From Myoxocephalus aenaeus (Eukaryota; Chordata; Actinopteri; Perciformes; Cottidae): DNA of 64,000 nucleotides. A model generated the notes under the pieces. It had not been told where the DNA came from. It worked only from the letters and a program-made list of their open reading frames with translations, and ran no database searches. Positions within the stretch are counted from its first letter, which is position 1, and every line of letters begins with the position of its first letter. Shown one piece after another: positions 1 through 13,900 of the stretch. A program made the translations under genes and the position numbers. The stretch spans positions 4,326,501-4,390,500 of the forward strand of contig JBAMJR010000151.1 in assembly GCA_038501785.1 (NCBI GenBank), written 5' to 3'.

Positions 1-398
1 CTTGGATGCCGTCCTTGCCTCAGCTGCTCTCCCTCTTAAAGGGCACACCTGCTTCTCGCTCTCTCGGTGGCTGTATTCCACTGAAATGATGAATGACAAT
101 AAACCCATTAACATGGGATTTTCGAGAAACCAGTGACACAATTCCCCGATTCTACAGCGTCTGTCTCTCTATGCTTGTGGTGTGTGTCTGCGTGCAATCC
201 AGCTGGTGTGTGTGAGCCTGTGTGTTTATCTATTGCAGATCTCTGCCGCTACTGCTGTCTTATATTTTGCCTGACAACACGGAGGGGTCTGAGCATGCTC
301 AGTGAGACCAGGCAAGCCAGTCATGTGACCTGCAGCTGACTGCACTGCTGCTGAGAGGGAGAATGGAGGAAAAATGTCTGCTTGTACATACGCATCTG

Positions 399-485
<87 letters not shown>

Positions 486-3080
486 TTGCATAAGTCAGTG
501 TCTATTACTGTGCAATCATGCTTTGGAGGTAGCTTCTGGTTGATATTCAAACGCTTTTGTGCTTTTGTCTAAAAGGAATTAAAATTTGAAAAAATAAAAG
601 GAACCCTATCCTTAATGCTATATTTGTGTTTTACATTTCAGCTGCACTGCATGCTACATAGGTGAAGAAATGCAGGCTAAATTAGTTGATATTTCAAAAA
701 TATCTTAAAAAAATGATATTGTCTGTATCTATGACAGACCTTGTCATTGTGTGCATGTGTGAGACAATGGCCATTGGGCTCTTGGGCTAATCAGTCTTTA
801 CCCTCGTTATCTCATATCTATTTAAGAACTGACCTAAAGAGTGAGCAGGTGTTAGGCCAGTCTGATCAGTGTGTGGCATGTACTCAGGAGAGGAAGAGAA
901 AATGAAGATCTCTTCATACAAGGCATAATAGAGGGCATTGGCCCTAATGACACAATATAAATATGGGAAAACAGTTTGACATCATGCCATAGTTGTTTTT
1001 TTCAGTTATGCTGCCTGGTACTTCTTGTACATGAATAGTGTTCCAGGTTAATGAAGAGTTCCCTTTAGTAGCAGCCCCAGAACAATTCAACATATCCCAC
1101 CTATAGTGCAACTGTCCTTCACTGTACATCATATAGTCAGTACATTTATTTCTGAACTTAAACTTTTCAGCAGGCCAAATTATTTGTTCCATTTTCAGCT
1201 CATGTGGATCATCAACAAATAGTTGATAATTATGTTGCTATTAGTTTTATTTAAATGTTTTTGTTTTCTCTTTATCGTATTATGATGAATGTAATCAATA
1301 TGATATTTTACTAGGTTACGTTAGGTTTTCTATCTGTGCCTTAATACAGTTATGCTCATTTCCCTGTTTTGTTTGATTGATTCCCCATTTAATTATATTG
1401 TTGTACTCATAGGTAGCAGTTTCTGTACTCATGCAATAATAATACACATCGAAGCATTGGGACATCCTATCTGCTCATCTCTGAGATTTATCTGAGCATA
1501 TTCCCAGTGTCTTACTGTACCTCGTGGCCCAGGGGTTAGCAGCCATTAATGCTGACTGACAGCCAGAAGCTTGGTCAGTGGACAGGTGTGTCCATTGGCC
1601 TCAGGTAGTGGACTGGAGTGGATCCAGGCAGAGGCTGCCAGCAGCCAGTGAGACAGAAACATGGGCAGTGGAAGCAGCAGTGCTAACACAACCACAGCTG
1701 TGAACAGGTGAGAACAAAAAGGGACAATAGGGGAGGAGACGTGGACTCAGTGCAGAGTGCACACTTACAATAGGACACAGGGAGTCAAGAAAAAAACTAA
1801 TTAACATTAGTGCTTTCTGTATCTTTGAGTAATTAGTACTTTGAAGAGTATCTTTGCCAGATAGATTTTTCTAATGTCCGTAACCAAATTTTAAGTTTAG
1901 ATTTGAACCCCACTATGGTAGAGATATAATAGACAGTTGTGTTAGTGTCAAGGTTTTAGTTTCTGTCTGCCATCTTCTTTGCAGAGCTTATTATCACAAC
2001 ATCAGAATGAATCATCCCATTGGAGACATAGCTGTCTGGTGTCTTCCCTGGATAAACAACCAATAATGGTGTAGTTATGGTAGGCCATTGGTATACCACA
2101 GCTGATTAGCAAAGGGATGGCATTACACTCATCATGTCGAAAAAATATAGCTGTGTACCTGCAACGTGTACCTCCAACAAGGTTTATCTGGCTTTTTACG
2201 TATTCTGTGGAAATCAAATAACTGTTGTTAAATCTATTTTCTGGTAGTTCAAAAATAGTAGCAGGAGTAGTAGTATAATACTGCTACTTTCAATTGTGTA
2301 ATGGTATTGCAATAAAAGTTCAAATATGCAATTTTTGAATGTGTAGTTAAAACTTAAAGTCAATTAAATATATGGTAAATGATGTAAAGAACTATACGTA
2401 ATATTTAGGGTAATAATAATAATAACAATAATAGTTTTCCCTCAATACTCAATGGTAAGTAACTAAACATAAATGTACACAAATGCATACATATCATTAA
2501 AAAAAAAATCTAAAAACTGTTATATTATGTTTCAGCACTAGGTGGAAGTATTGCCTCAAACACTGTACAGTAGCGAGGTGTCTGGGTCTTACACTATTGC
2601 ATCAGTTTTTAGAACATTAATAGAAGGGTGTTCACAATAGTTTGGTATTTTTACAAGACATTTACCGTACTGCATCATGTTTGATGATTCTTTCCATGAA
2701 CCATTTCGGTCGACGATGACTTGCACATTCGTAGGATAATGGATCCCAAAACATCCACACATGACACATGTACTGATTAGAATCTCTAAAATGGCCATTA
2801 AACTGGGATATATATATAACCATTGTAAAAGAAACGGTTTTTTTTTTCTCCAGAAAGTAGAGCACGCCATCCACTGTCACATGTCGTATCCATGAGCCGG
2901 ACTCCTGCTCTACTGATGCGTTCAAGCGCTGCGATTGGCTCCGTAACTTTACAAAGCACTGCCATCGCGTACTGTATCAAGGTATCATTCCGCGTCGTTC
3001 TTAGTTTTTTTACTTTCCTGACTTGCCACAAGCGTAATAGTAAAATAAAACATACGTTGTATTAGATTGTGGTGACTGCG
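1..3080. other. upstream region, no gene recognised
   Basis: I see no convincing exon here on either strand. The open frames are short and match nothing I know. The stretch is AT-rich with a TG microsatellite at 401-484. A CCAAT-type ATTGG lies near 2935, just before the putative pkm promoter. It is probably intergenic DNA upstream of pkm. Confidence 0.5.
401..484. repeat. (TG)n microsatellite, about 42 units
   Basis: Uninterrupted TG dinucleotide repeat read directly from the sequence. The CA-rich reading on the other strand gives a false poly-His/Thr frame. Confidence 0.98.
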
Positions 3081-3250
3081 GTTAGTATAAATAGGTCAGG
3101 TGTTCTTTTTAATGTGTCTGTATTCTCTCGGATGGATATGTCTCAGCATCCCCAGAAAGTAGTTCTGCAGTGCGAGGGACTAAGAAGATCACCTTGAGAG
3201 CTAGTCTCAGTGTTACATCTTTATAAGCAGTCGTTCAACGAGACAAGGTG
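3080..3250 (+). promoter_or_regulatory. candidate pkm promoter and non-coding exon 1
   Basis: A TATAAATA box at 3086-3093 is followed by about 150 bases without a useful ATG frame and by possible splice donors after 3247 (ACAAG then GTGGGT) and after 3388 (GTGGTAAGT). Vertebrate PKM has a non-coding first exon, and the first coding exon here begins after a clear acceptor at 9977, so an upstream 5' UTR exon must exist. This is the best candidate by position and composition. A second TATA-like TATATAAG at 3896-3903, with a CCAAT-type ATTGG near 3806, is an alternative. No transcript evidence is visible. Confidence 0.35.
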
Positions 3251-6200
3251 GGTATCCTCAACATGGGCTGCTGCAACTTGGTCGCTCATCGAGCCTATTA
3301 CGTTATCTGATCACGTCTGTGACACTTGCGCCGTCTAAACCTTTTTGTCTTTAATATATCTGTAGCTAGCGTTACATCCTGCGAGGTGGTAAGTCCATGA
3401 ATGTGTGATGCGGTCACTGATAGTTTGCTTTCCACGCTTAACTATCTAACGTTGTATTATATCGAGTTTAAAATTGCTAATACTCCTGGACGTGTGTGAT
3501 TGGTGTAACGTTAGATATGCCATTTTTAGTCCTGCTATGCTGGTTTGGTATTTGTCTAACAACGTTGTCATTTCAAAATGCAGTTAATAGATGGATAAAC
3601 GGAGGGCATTTGTTCCTTCGCTGAGCAGATATTTTCTGTAACTAACTCCCTAACTAACACGCTGTGTTCTTGTGTTATGGTTAAACACGTTTATTATGTA
3701 AAAAATCGATTAAATTAAATGTGATGCATAAAATGTTGAACGTTGGAGAATCGCTTCCTGTTGCCTCCGGTTGTGGGTGTGGCGGCTTCGTCTTCTCGGC
3801 CTCCCATTGGTCAGTCTCTGTGATGTCGCTCAGGATCAGGAAAATGTGACGCAGGATGAGAACGTGACCTTTAGCGCATCGATTTGACTGCAGTGTATAT
3901 AAGAAACGTTATATTACTTACTATACATTACTGATAATTCTTGAACTAGTGACTCAAATGCACGAGAGCTAAACCTCCACTGCATTGTTAAATGTCGTGT
4001 GTCGGCGTATTCATGGCCATGGTAGTTCGTCAGGAGATGCATTTGAAACCGTGCATTCTTTTTTTTGCACGTCAATATTTCATAGCAAATTTCACCAGAA
4101 ACACGTAGAATAACCTTGTTCGTTATGCTATAGAATAATAACATCCTATAACAAATATAGTTTGAAATATGTACGTTGCCTTAGCAGCTTCACTGCACTA
4201 GCTTATTGCAGTGGTGCTAAAGATAACAGGACGTGTTGACACTAAATACATGGACAAAATGGCAGGTCTTACCCTTTGTCTAGGTCGTAGTTATGGCTTT
4301 GAGCTCTTTCACAGCTGTGTTGTCCTTGGTAAGAAGAAGGAAGATGATTTGACTAAGGCAGGGCGTTTTTGATAGGCCCATTTTGAATAATAATGTCATA
4401 TCGTCTGGCAAATACATCTACTGTGACGAAGGAAGGATATGCATTGGGCCCTCCGGTATAGCCCGCTTGTGCTGTGTTATGTTGTGAGGAATAATAATGT
4501 GGGGTACACAATCTGGAGACACTGTCATTGCTGTGTCCTTCCTGGCCCTGTTGACAAAATGGAGTCTGCATCCCAGGGGCCCTGTCAGGTTATCATGTCA
4601 AGTGACCATGAATCCGGTAGAAGTGATCAGTGTCTGCCTCACTTAAATATCAGTTGATGACTTTTAAATATTTGCCCAGTGAGTATACTGTTAAATTGTA
4701 ATTTTAGCTGTTTAGTTATATTTCTACTGTAAGAAGCACACAGTCTACTGCAGTCAATGGATGGTAAAACTGTCAATTGCCCTTGACCCCCTGTTGTGGT
4801 AAAACAGTTAATTTGCAGCTGAGCTGGTGGTCAGTGCAGTAGACTAGGCCTTTTGCCGCTGGCACTGTTCTCATGCAGTTTCTCCTCACTATAGCTGCAT
4901 GTATGCGTGAAGCCATGGGGTGAATACTGCCAATTATGGGTATGCCAAAGCCACTGCAGACAAACTTGATTGCACTGACAAAACTATGCACTCAAAATGA
5001 TGAAAGGTGCTTGGGTTAGGGTCAGATAATTTGACCATTTGAATTTTCACAGTATTCTGTACCATTTTATACATAATTAATAATGTTGTTTTGGAGTTTA
5101 CATGCCTAATGTACATGGTGTAAATATGATTGTACATTCTGTGTATTAGATTTCTACAAACAGCTTCTGGATGCTGTGTGTTATTTTTAGCCAAGACTCT
5201 GTTTTTAGACCGGTTGGGAGGGGCTGCACAACCTATGTTGTGCAGCCACAACATAGGTTGGTAGTGTTATTGCTCGGAAACTGCTGTGGTGTGTCGTGGT
5301 GAAAGTCTCATGTATTTCTACTGTATCCAGATCATGGCGATTGGCCGGTCACAGCAGGAGCTTTTCCATATCCTTTATCCCTATTGAAGGGATTTACGCT
5401 TCTCAATGTGTCATGTGTGCACTGCAGCAGTCAGCTCTGCCTGGACTGCTATAGCAGGGAGTCGTTCGCTCATTGGCATTAGAAGATCCAACACACTGGG
5501 GTTGTTGTGGAGGTCATTGGCTGTACCGTGCCTGTTTGTCCCCAGAAGGAACAGAAAGATCGACTGGGGGTATGTAGTGCAACTTGCAAGTGGTGCCTTG
5601 TTTGCGTGTGACTGATGAACCGTCGACTATATCTGTGTTGCAACTGGGATAAGCCCAGTGTTGCGTCACGTCTAGTTATGGTACTAAATGTCATGTCACT
5701 CTGACAGCAATGCTTTCACGGCTGCTAATTATTGCACAGGCATGTCTCACAAGTGATAAGGATATTTTTCAAAAAGACAGGGAAAGATGGCTACAGAGAG
5801 TTGTAACATGAGAGTATTTTTTTCAAAGGTAGACATGTTGGGAAGGATTGGAGGGGATTAATAGCAGTGAGCTCTAAAGTTAGCCTTGCATCTTTGTCAG
5901 GGTTACTACGGCAGCTGTTGGCTTGTGGTAGTTGCTCACTGGCTGTCCTGGGGTCAGACACTATGTCTCTTCAGTCAGCCATTCTTTTAATTATGTCATT
6001 TTGTCTTTCCTTAACCTCATTTTTATAAGTTATACCAGGATCATATATAGATTTGTAATATTTCTTCTGACAGAGGAGGGTGGCTCAGTTTTCAGTTCAG
6101 TATTAAAGATACGGGCTGTGACCTGTTTGCCAATCAAATTTGCAAATGTTTGGTGGATGCACATTTCAAATCTGGAAAATGTGCTGAGGGTAAACAGACA

Positions 6201-8917
6201 AACCATAAAATAATCCTTTTCATAAGCCTTGCTGTAAATCAAACGTGCAATCGGTCGCACATGTGTGTTGCGGTGACTAACACTTCCTGAAAACACTGCT
6301 TATTGCCTTTTTGTACTGCCATTGGCTGACAGCTGACTCCTCACTCACTACTCTTAACAGGACCCTGGATGTTAGGGCGCTTACTGTTAGTGTTTTGGAC
6401 GATGTGGTTAGCCAATTGGTTATTCATATTCATTCAAACAATACCGCAGTGGTACTTGCAGAGATCTATACTCTTTTTGTAAGGCATTATTCTTTTTTAT
6501 TATGCATCTGATTTGTAGTCCATGTATGTGGTTGAGTAGCAAAACTGCTTGTAAGGGGATTTGCCTCAAACTTTATGTCAACCTTTCCCTTTTAGACAAA
6601 TGTGCATCCCCTTTCAGTTTTGCATTTGCAACTGTCAGTGTTGCGTTGTCCGTAGTATTACATTAAACTGAGAAGTTGTGATAACTATATTGGTTATTAT
6701 TACTACTATAAGTTATTTAACCAAATGGCATGTCTAGATGGTGCAATGTCTATTGCTCTTTTTTTTTTAAGGAAATGTATTAGTCAATGCCCTAATGAGT
6801 TACTAAAGCCCACACATTATTAATGATAGAAATATGCAACAGGCTAGGATAACAGCATATGCTCACATTGTAACTAGCAACAATCTGATATTTCTAATGA
6901 TTAAAATAATTATATGCATATTGCCCCCCATTCATAAATAATGAATGAATAAAACAGGAAATAATTGAAAGACAACAACACAGCACTCTACTACAATTAC
7001 TGTGTATATTTCAGCCTCTTTCCCCCTCTGCAGTCTTTCCCAGTGGTTCAGCCCACTCAGAAGTCCGCCCCCAGCCTTTCTATGATTCTGTGTGTTGCAG
7101 TAGTGCGACGTGACTGACCTCACGTAGAGCACTGGCCTGCTCCAGTCTGTTGGTATAGTGTCTCTGCCCGGAATCCCCCACCATGATGCATTTATAATTA
7201 GGATGTGAAGAGTAAGAGGGGGTCAGAGTCGGACCACATTACTGTTTAATGCATCAGAGACTTAGAGCCACCATGAACGTGACTTCAGTTGCAGTGACAC
7301 AAGCAACAGCTTCAATTACAAATTTGCTATTCATTGTCTATTTTTTTAAATTCAGGACAGGTCTTGAGTCTGTGTAGAGGTGATCAGAAAAGCACGAGAG
7401 GATTTTCTTCCTAAAGTGACGTCAACTTGTTATCCTGTTGCTCTGCCAAAGAAGCAACCGGTGAAAGTGTTCTTTGTTGAAGTGCACATTAATGTATAAT
7501 TTAAACCACGGGAACCTAATCTCTCCACTGGGTGGTTTGGACAGTGGCCTGAGTTTGCGCTTAGCAGGGAGTCATTATATTTGAGAAGTCACTGAGTGAA
7601 ATGTACATAGGGCTATTGGTATCTTCTAGCAACTACTTTTACATTTCTCATACTACTATTTCCTTTATATTGAATGTTTTACATTAATTTCTTTTATCCT
7701 GCACATTTAGCTTTTTTTAACTTCAATTGTATTCCTTATTATTAGTGCCATAAGTTTAGAATGTTTGATCATATACAGTATTATGTACAGTTATTTCATT
7801 GTATCGATGGGAAATATTGATTGTGAAAAGTACAAAATGTGCACAGTGTGCACATCCAACTACACTTGGAGTATTTTGCATTTGAAAATGTAGTATTTAT
7901 TTTGTCGTCATTAAATTACTTTTGATAATGCTGTATGCCTGCTAGTTTTAGATCCCAGTTTCTGTAAAGAATTACATTTCGAAATGATTCCACTTTCTGA
8001 CCAATTCATGAGGATCCAGTGTTTTTAAATATGTCATATCACCAGATTGACCACTCAACCAAGCGTTTCAGCCTTAGTCAGCTGGGCTGTAGTTGTGTAG
8101 TTACAACAACTAGAGCCATAGTATGAGCGACATTCCTCATCATTATTCTTCACCCTGCTCAAACACACCGCACGTGATGCCTTGATGTTAATGTGCATAG
8201 TGTCTCTAATTCTGTCGGGTAGACGGAAAGGAAAAAAAAGGAACTGCATCCATGTCAGTATTGAGCCATTTAAAAGATTGCTGTAATCTCCCTTTTGTGC
8301 AACCATGTTCAGTATATAGTAATATGTTGTATCTTTTCAAGCAATAATGTAATGATGAAATATGGCCGTTCCAGCCCTGTAGGTGCGCTTCGTGATGGTG
8401 TTGTTGCCATGGGTGACTCCTGGGTGGGAACAGAATGTACAATATGGTGTGCAGATGGTCTTACCTTGACATTTTCCTTAGTATTTCAGATCAACATTCA
8501 TGTATCTGTTGTCAAATTGTGAACAATCGGCGCCTCACTGAAAAGTAATTTGTCATAAGGATACATTTAGTCACTGTAAAAGCTGTTGGTTGTGCAACCT
8601 GCAAAGCAAATAGTAGCTCAAGAAAAGATAGTATTGTGCAAGATAGTTTACAATACCCCTTTTTTTTTGTTTCAAAAGAATTGCAGTGGCTACATTTCAT
8701 AAACCCAATATTAGTCTTTATTATCTTAGTCTTGGCAGCTGATGTTAGTTGACAATAGATATGCTGAAGGCAAATAACCATTTTTAGTCCTTGTGTCATT
8801 ACTTGCTGTCCAGTGTTACCTTAGTGGGAAAAAGAGCCCTAACCCTAGATATGTGTCCATTCAGATATCCATGAACATACAACTAGGACTCGGAGAGAGT
8901 GGGATTCATTAAGTGTG
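3251..8917 (+). other. probable pkm intron 1, no exon recognised
   Basis: If exon 1 is near 3.1-3.4 kb, this is the first part of a roughly 6.6-kb first intron. The segment 3740-3910 is richer in CpG, with ATTGG, ACGTG and TATATAAG motifs, and could be an alternative promoter. An overlapping pair of perfect hairpins lies at 5222-5260. I find no coding exon on either strand. Confidence 0.4.
5222..5260. repeat. two overlapping perfect inverted repeats
   Basis: GGCTGCACAAC (5222-5232) pairs perfectly with 5237-5247 over a 4-base loop. The 14 bases at 5229-5242 also pair perfectly with 5247-5260 over the 4-base loop CAGC. The two stems share bases, so only one can form at a time. The arrangement resembles a template-switch (quasi-palindrome) product. 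Confidence 0.85.
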
Positions 8918-9855
8918 CAGTGTTTCCCCTAGGTTTACAGCTTCAGAGGGGGGGGGCGGCGGCGCGGCGGCGGGGTGCGACGGCGACGACACAAACACTT
9001 AAAGTAGTGGTTCTCAAACTTTTTCTGTAAATAACTTCATTTTGTGACTCCATCTGTGCTTTTATAAATAACAAAACAGAATGAGTGCAGATATGTGAGC
9101 ATCAGGTTGCATCAGTATTAGTGGAGCAGTGAGCCTCTACACATCTTTTATAAACGGGGTTGTAGATTTGATACAATTCATGTTCAACGTTGATCTGAGA
9201 TCTGTTTTCTGTTTTGAGACACGCAGCAGCAGGAAGGACGTCACGCAGACTTCTGGCAAAGAGACAAAAGTCGGCGAGTCGCTATGCGCATGCGCAAGTG
9301 TAACCTGTTAACGGCATAACGTAAACATTTACCCGAAAGTACAGGCTTTTCTCCATGTATTTATTAATGACTTAGTTTTATGTCCGTGTACTTTGTACTT
9401 TAGTAATATGTGAAGCCAGCAGCTCATTGTTGGTACAAGACACGAGCACTTTGGCTCTTTCACCTGAGCAGGAGAGCTGCTCCGGGTTCAGAGAGCTGCT
9501 CCGGTGCTCCTCACATGAGAGCTGCTGTTGCCATCTTCACCCTGGGAGCGTTTAAAACGCATATATAGGTCTGCTTTTCACGCGACATATTTTTCGACGC
9601 TCTCTGTCCGCTGCTGTGTGCTCAGCGCTCGTGTCTGTGCGCATCGGGCGGAATTCCGCTGTGCGCGACACAGAGCAAAGGAGAAGTGTTAATGCGACCA
9701 TGTAGAGACCGAAATGACAAGCTGTGTGTGGATAAGATCAATAAAATACGTCCGTTTAGTTTAATAACAGAACAAGGTGTAGACCTGTTCTATAGGAAAG
9801 AGAAAATTACAGGGGGGCGCCCCGCCCCCCTATTATAACGGTGGGGGAAACACTG
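8918..9855. mobile_element. non-autonomous hAT-like DNA transposon
   Basis: The left end reads CAGTGTTTCCCCTAGG and the right end reads GGTGGGGGAAACACTG, which are inverted copies of one another. G-rich (8949 onward) and C-rich (9813-9830) subterminal blocks also mirror each other. The ends CAGTG...CACTG are typical of hAT elements. No transposase frame is present in the roughly 938-bp body. Flanks share only GTGTG, so an 8-bp target duplication is not clean. The element sits 122 bp upstream of the first pkm coding exon. Confidence 0.7.
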
Positions 9856-10005
9856 GTGTGTGTGGATCATTTTTTTAAAGATTTCAGGAATTCTGGACCA
9901 ACAGTGATAAACCGTAGAAAGCTGTCAGTTGCCATTGCTGTGTCCTCTATATTCACTTTTGTATTTGTTCTCTGCAGGACTTCTCCAGCTACACCAGTGA
10001 TCGCC

Positions 10006-10917
10006 ATGCCTCAGTTAAAGTCTCCAGACCTGGGCTCTGCCTTCATCCAGACACAGCAGCTCAACGCTTCCATGGCTGACACCTTCCTCGAACACATGTG
10101 CCTGCTGGACATCGACTCCGAGCCCACCACCGCACGCAATACTGGGATCATCTGCACCATCGGTTGGTCAACATTTAGTTGCAATATGGTTACTCCTAGG
10201 GTTGCACAAATAGGGGCTATTGTTCATTACAATACTTAACATTTCCTAGTAAATGTAACATTTTAAAAACGTTGTCCTTTCCTTTCAATAACCGCCTGCA
10301 GGGCCAGCATCTCGTTCTGTGGAGATGCTGCAGGAGATGATCAAGTCTGGAATGAACATTGCTCGCATGAACTTTTCCCATGGCACACATGAGGTGGGTC
10401 TTTGCAGTCTGTCATGTCTTGGTCAGGTGCAGCTAACCAGTCACATTGTTAAAAGTTGGTATATTGATTTATGTGGCAGTCTTGCTTGTTTTTGTTTGTA
10501 ACTCTTTTCATAAGATATCTATAGTGAAAGGGACAACAATGCTCACGATGAAAAGCACGTTATTCAGTTTTGACGACTACTATCAGCTTGGCACTTTGAG
10601 CTAGACTTGGCCAACCGGCTTGACTGGGGAAAAAATAATAGTGCTGTTAAATTAATAAGGATTAGGGTCTGGGCTAACTAACCAAGTTCATCTTTAAGTT
10701 ATGCAGCTTTAATAAGTCTTTGTGTTACTCAAGGGCAAATGCTCTGTAAAGTTAACACTTTTTAGATTTATGGGAGGACGGAAAAGTTCATTAATCAGGC
10801 AAACTGAAGAAAGCATGCTCAGATGAGTTGCGTTTATGCCCCAACCCAGTTCCTGCAACCAAATATAACCAAACAAACCTAAGAGGTAGAAGTCAGCAGA
10901 GAGAGACTGGCATACTG

Positions 10918-10962
<45 letters not shown>

Positions 10963-13900
10963 TAGACAGTCAGACCAGGTGAGCTGTATCTCGTTGACAA
11001 CCTGACTCTGCCCTCCAGGCTCCTGCAGGAAGAACGAGATGGTAGTCGTGTTTTTCAACAGATTATCCGATCTAATTGGAGTATTACCCACATGGGATAA
11101 GTGGGGCTTTTAAAATTTATTTGAGGTTTTCTATAGTGTCAGTTTAGTCTGATGTTACCGTGTAAGAGTCTGTCGGATGTGATGCATAAATGCTCCACTT
11201 TTCTAATTTTTTATATAATAAGGCTGTTAAAGTTAATAATAACATCATCATAATAATAATAACGATAATAACAGGTTAGCACGACTTTGTTTCACACCGT
11301 TAATTCCTTTAAAGCAGTGACTTAAGTCTGTGTGAAATAATTTGGATCTCATCCAATGACTTGGATTGTTCACATCCATATCGAATATGCACAACTTTGT
11401 TTGAAGACCAGAAAACAAAAGTAGTGGTTGGAGTTGGATATTAGGGAAAGGTATCCATGGTTTGAGTGGGCTTGTTTGTTTCAACAAGATCAAACATTAG
11501 TCTAGATTTGGAGAGCAGCTAAATAAATCGGAGCTTTGTTAGGTTGGGGTTCTATAAATAGTACCAGTATCTGTAGCCTCCTGCCCTGCCCTTTATCTCC
11601 TCAGCTCGCAGCACGCCTATACTCAGTCATTGTACAAAAACCAACACCAAGGTCACTCCACTCCACAAGTGTAAAGTTTATTATGTTGCAAATCTCAAAA
11701 GTGACATTTCTTAAAACCAGTTAAAGGTGCAGTGTGTAGGATCTGGTGACATATTGCGGTGAGGTTGCAAATGGAAACCAACTGAAATTTCAACCTCTGT
11801 CAAGCGTTTAGGACAACTACTGTGGCAAACGTTAAAATGTGAATGGCCCTATCTAGAGCCAGTGTTTGTCTGTTCTGGGCTACTGTAGAAACATGGAGGT
11901 GGAGCATCTCATATGTAGATATGATCTGCCCATTGTAAATAAAAGAAAACACAAATGTTTCTAGATTTTCAGGATACTCTGAACGTATTAATATTTATAA
12001 AATGTTTGGCAACACACTGTTCCTTTTTAATAATATTGAATGAAATGAGAACTACTAGCGTTTCACGTTATATTGTGTAGAAAATGAATTACATTTTTCT
12101 GGACCCTGACGTATACTCGTACATAGTTAAAAGTCACCTTCTCTAAATGTACTGCAACATTTAGTCTTTGCACTGTAGACGGTAGTCTACCTTGCCTTCG
12201 TCTCTTACTTTAAATGCTGCAGCAAACTGGAGGAAAAAGCTGCAAAGACATCATCCACATTAATTTACTTTTGGCTTGAAATAATTAAAACTTTCTGAAG
12301 CTAATTGTTCAAAAGATTTAATTTCAAACTCTCAGTGCTGAAATGTGAGACTTTATCTTAATTGAAGTTTTATGTTTTTTGGCAACTCTAATTTTGTATT
12401 TATGTTTTGCTGTTGGTGAGACGTCCAGGCTTCCTTTTACTCGTAGTGCAGTGAGCCCAGTGTTAGCTCAGTGCATTGCCAATGTGATCACCTGCCACTT
12501 AAGTTATTACTGAAAGCTCCGGTTAGCCAGGTGGGAAGTTTAAGCCGTGTGTTGTTTGAAGACGGCTCTCTGCTGGAAACACTGTGCTACATGTTCATAA
12601 GCCTGCCTGAAATGGCCAAGAAGGCTGAAACAGTAATGTGCATTTTAGGATCAAGGCCGGCCACCAGATGAACAATATCAGACCACATGAGTTATGATTT
12701 TACGTAAGTGTGTACATTTAGAATTGGGGTAGGATCTAGATTGCTGGGTTTTCTTGAGTCTATTGATCAACACCAATTTCACAGAGGAGTTTCCTCCTGA
12801 GAAACACTGCATTTCCTCAGCTGACATACTCTCAATACAATACAGCCACATTCCATGTCTATAATGCTATTTTGAGTGATAGTGTATACTGATGACATGT
12901 ATTTTGGGTCTTCAATGGCGTTACTTACTGATGCTTAATTAGCAAGACATTTTATCCTTACAGTTATTGTGGTTAGTGCACCCAGATTCTTGAGTGACAC
13001 TTAACGTGCCAGAAAGAACCTTATGACCCTGTAGTGATGCTGACAGTGTGACTCATGTTTATTACAGGGCGAGTTGTCAAACAGACCTTATCTCTGTCTA
13101 CTGAATAAAGCCTATATATAAAATGTATAATACCAGTGCCTCTGCATAGTTGCGATTTCTTTTTATTTAAATGTCGACAATAAAATCAGTAGATTGGTTA
13201 GAAATATAGGTTAGAGGTCAGCATCACAGGTGTGCTCAAACTTAATCTTGCTTTGTGTAGCCCTCTGGAGGCATTTCAACGTGTCATGCATCTCTTCCTT
13301 TATGTAGTACCATGCTGACACCATCAAGAATGTGCGTAAGGCATCTGAGAGCTTCGAGCCTGGCAGTATCCATTACAGGCCCATCGGCATTGCCCTGGAC
13401 ACCAAGGGCCCAGAGATCAGGACTGGCCTCATCGCGGGAGTAAGTTTAGCATTGATTACTAGTCTTCAAAATGGCTTTATTAGCTGTTGACAATCAAGAA
13501 CATTTTGCATGAAAATAAAGCAAAAGTATGTCTGTTAATGATTTGACAGAGTGGCACAGCTGAGGTGGAGCTGAAGAAGGGCAACATGATCAAGATAACC
13601 TTGGACGATGCTTATCAAGAGAACTGCAGTGAGGAGATCCTCTGGCTGGACTACAAGAACATTCCCAATGTAGTCGAAATTGGTAGCAAGATCTACATCG
13701 ATGATGGACTCATGTCCCTTCAGGTCAAGGAGATTGGTGAGTGGAGGAGTGGCAAACTTGTAATCCATTAGAATGTTTAGAAACCCCTGCTGTGTATTAA
13801 TACCCAATTAAAGGCTCAGCACATTAACAATTTCTTGTCTCTCCAGGTTCGGATTTCCTCATGTGCGAGATTGAGAACGGCGGCACCCTGGGCAGCAAGA

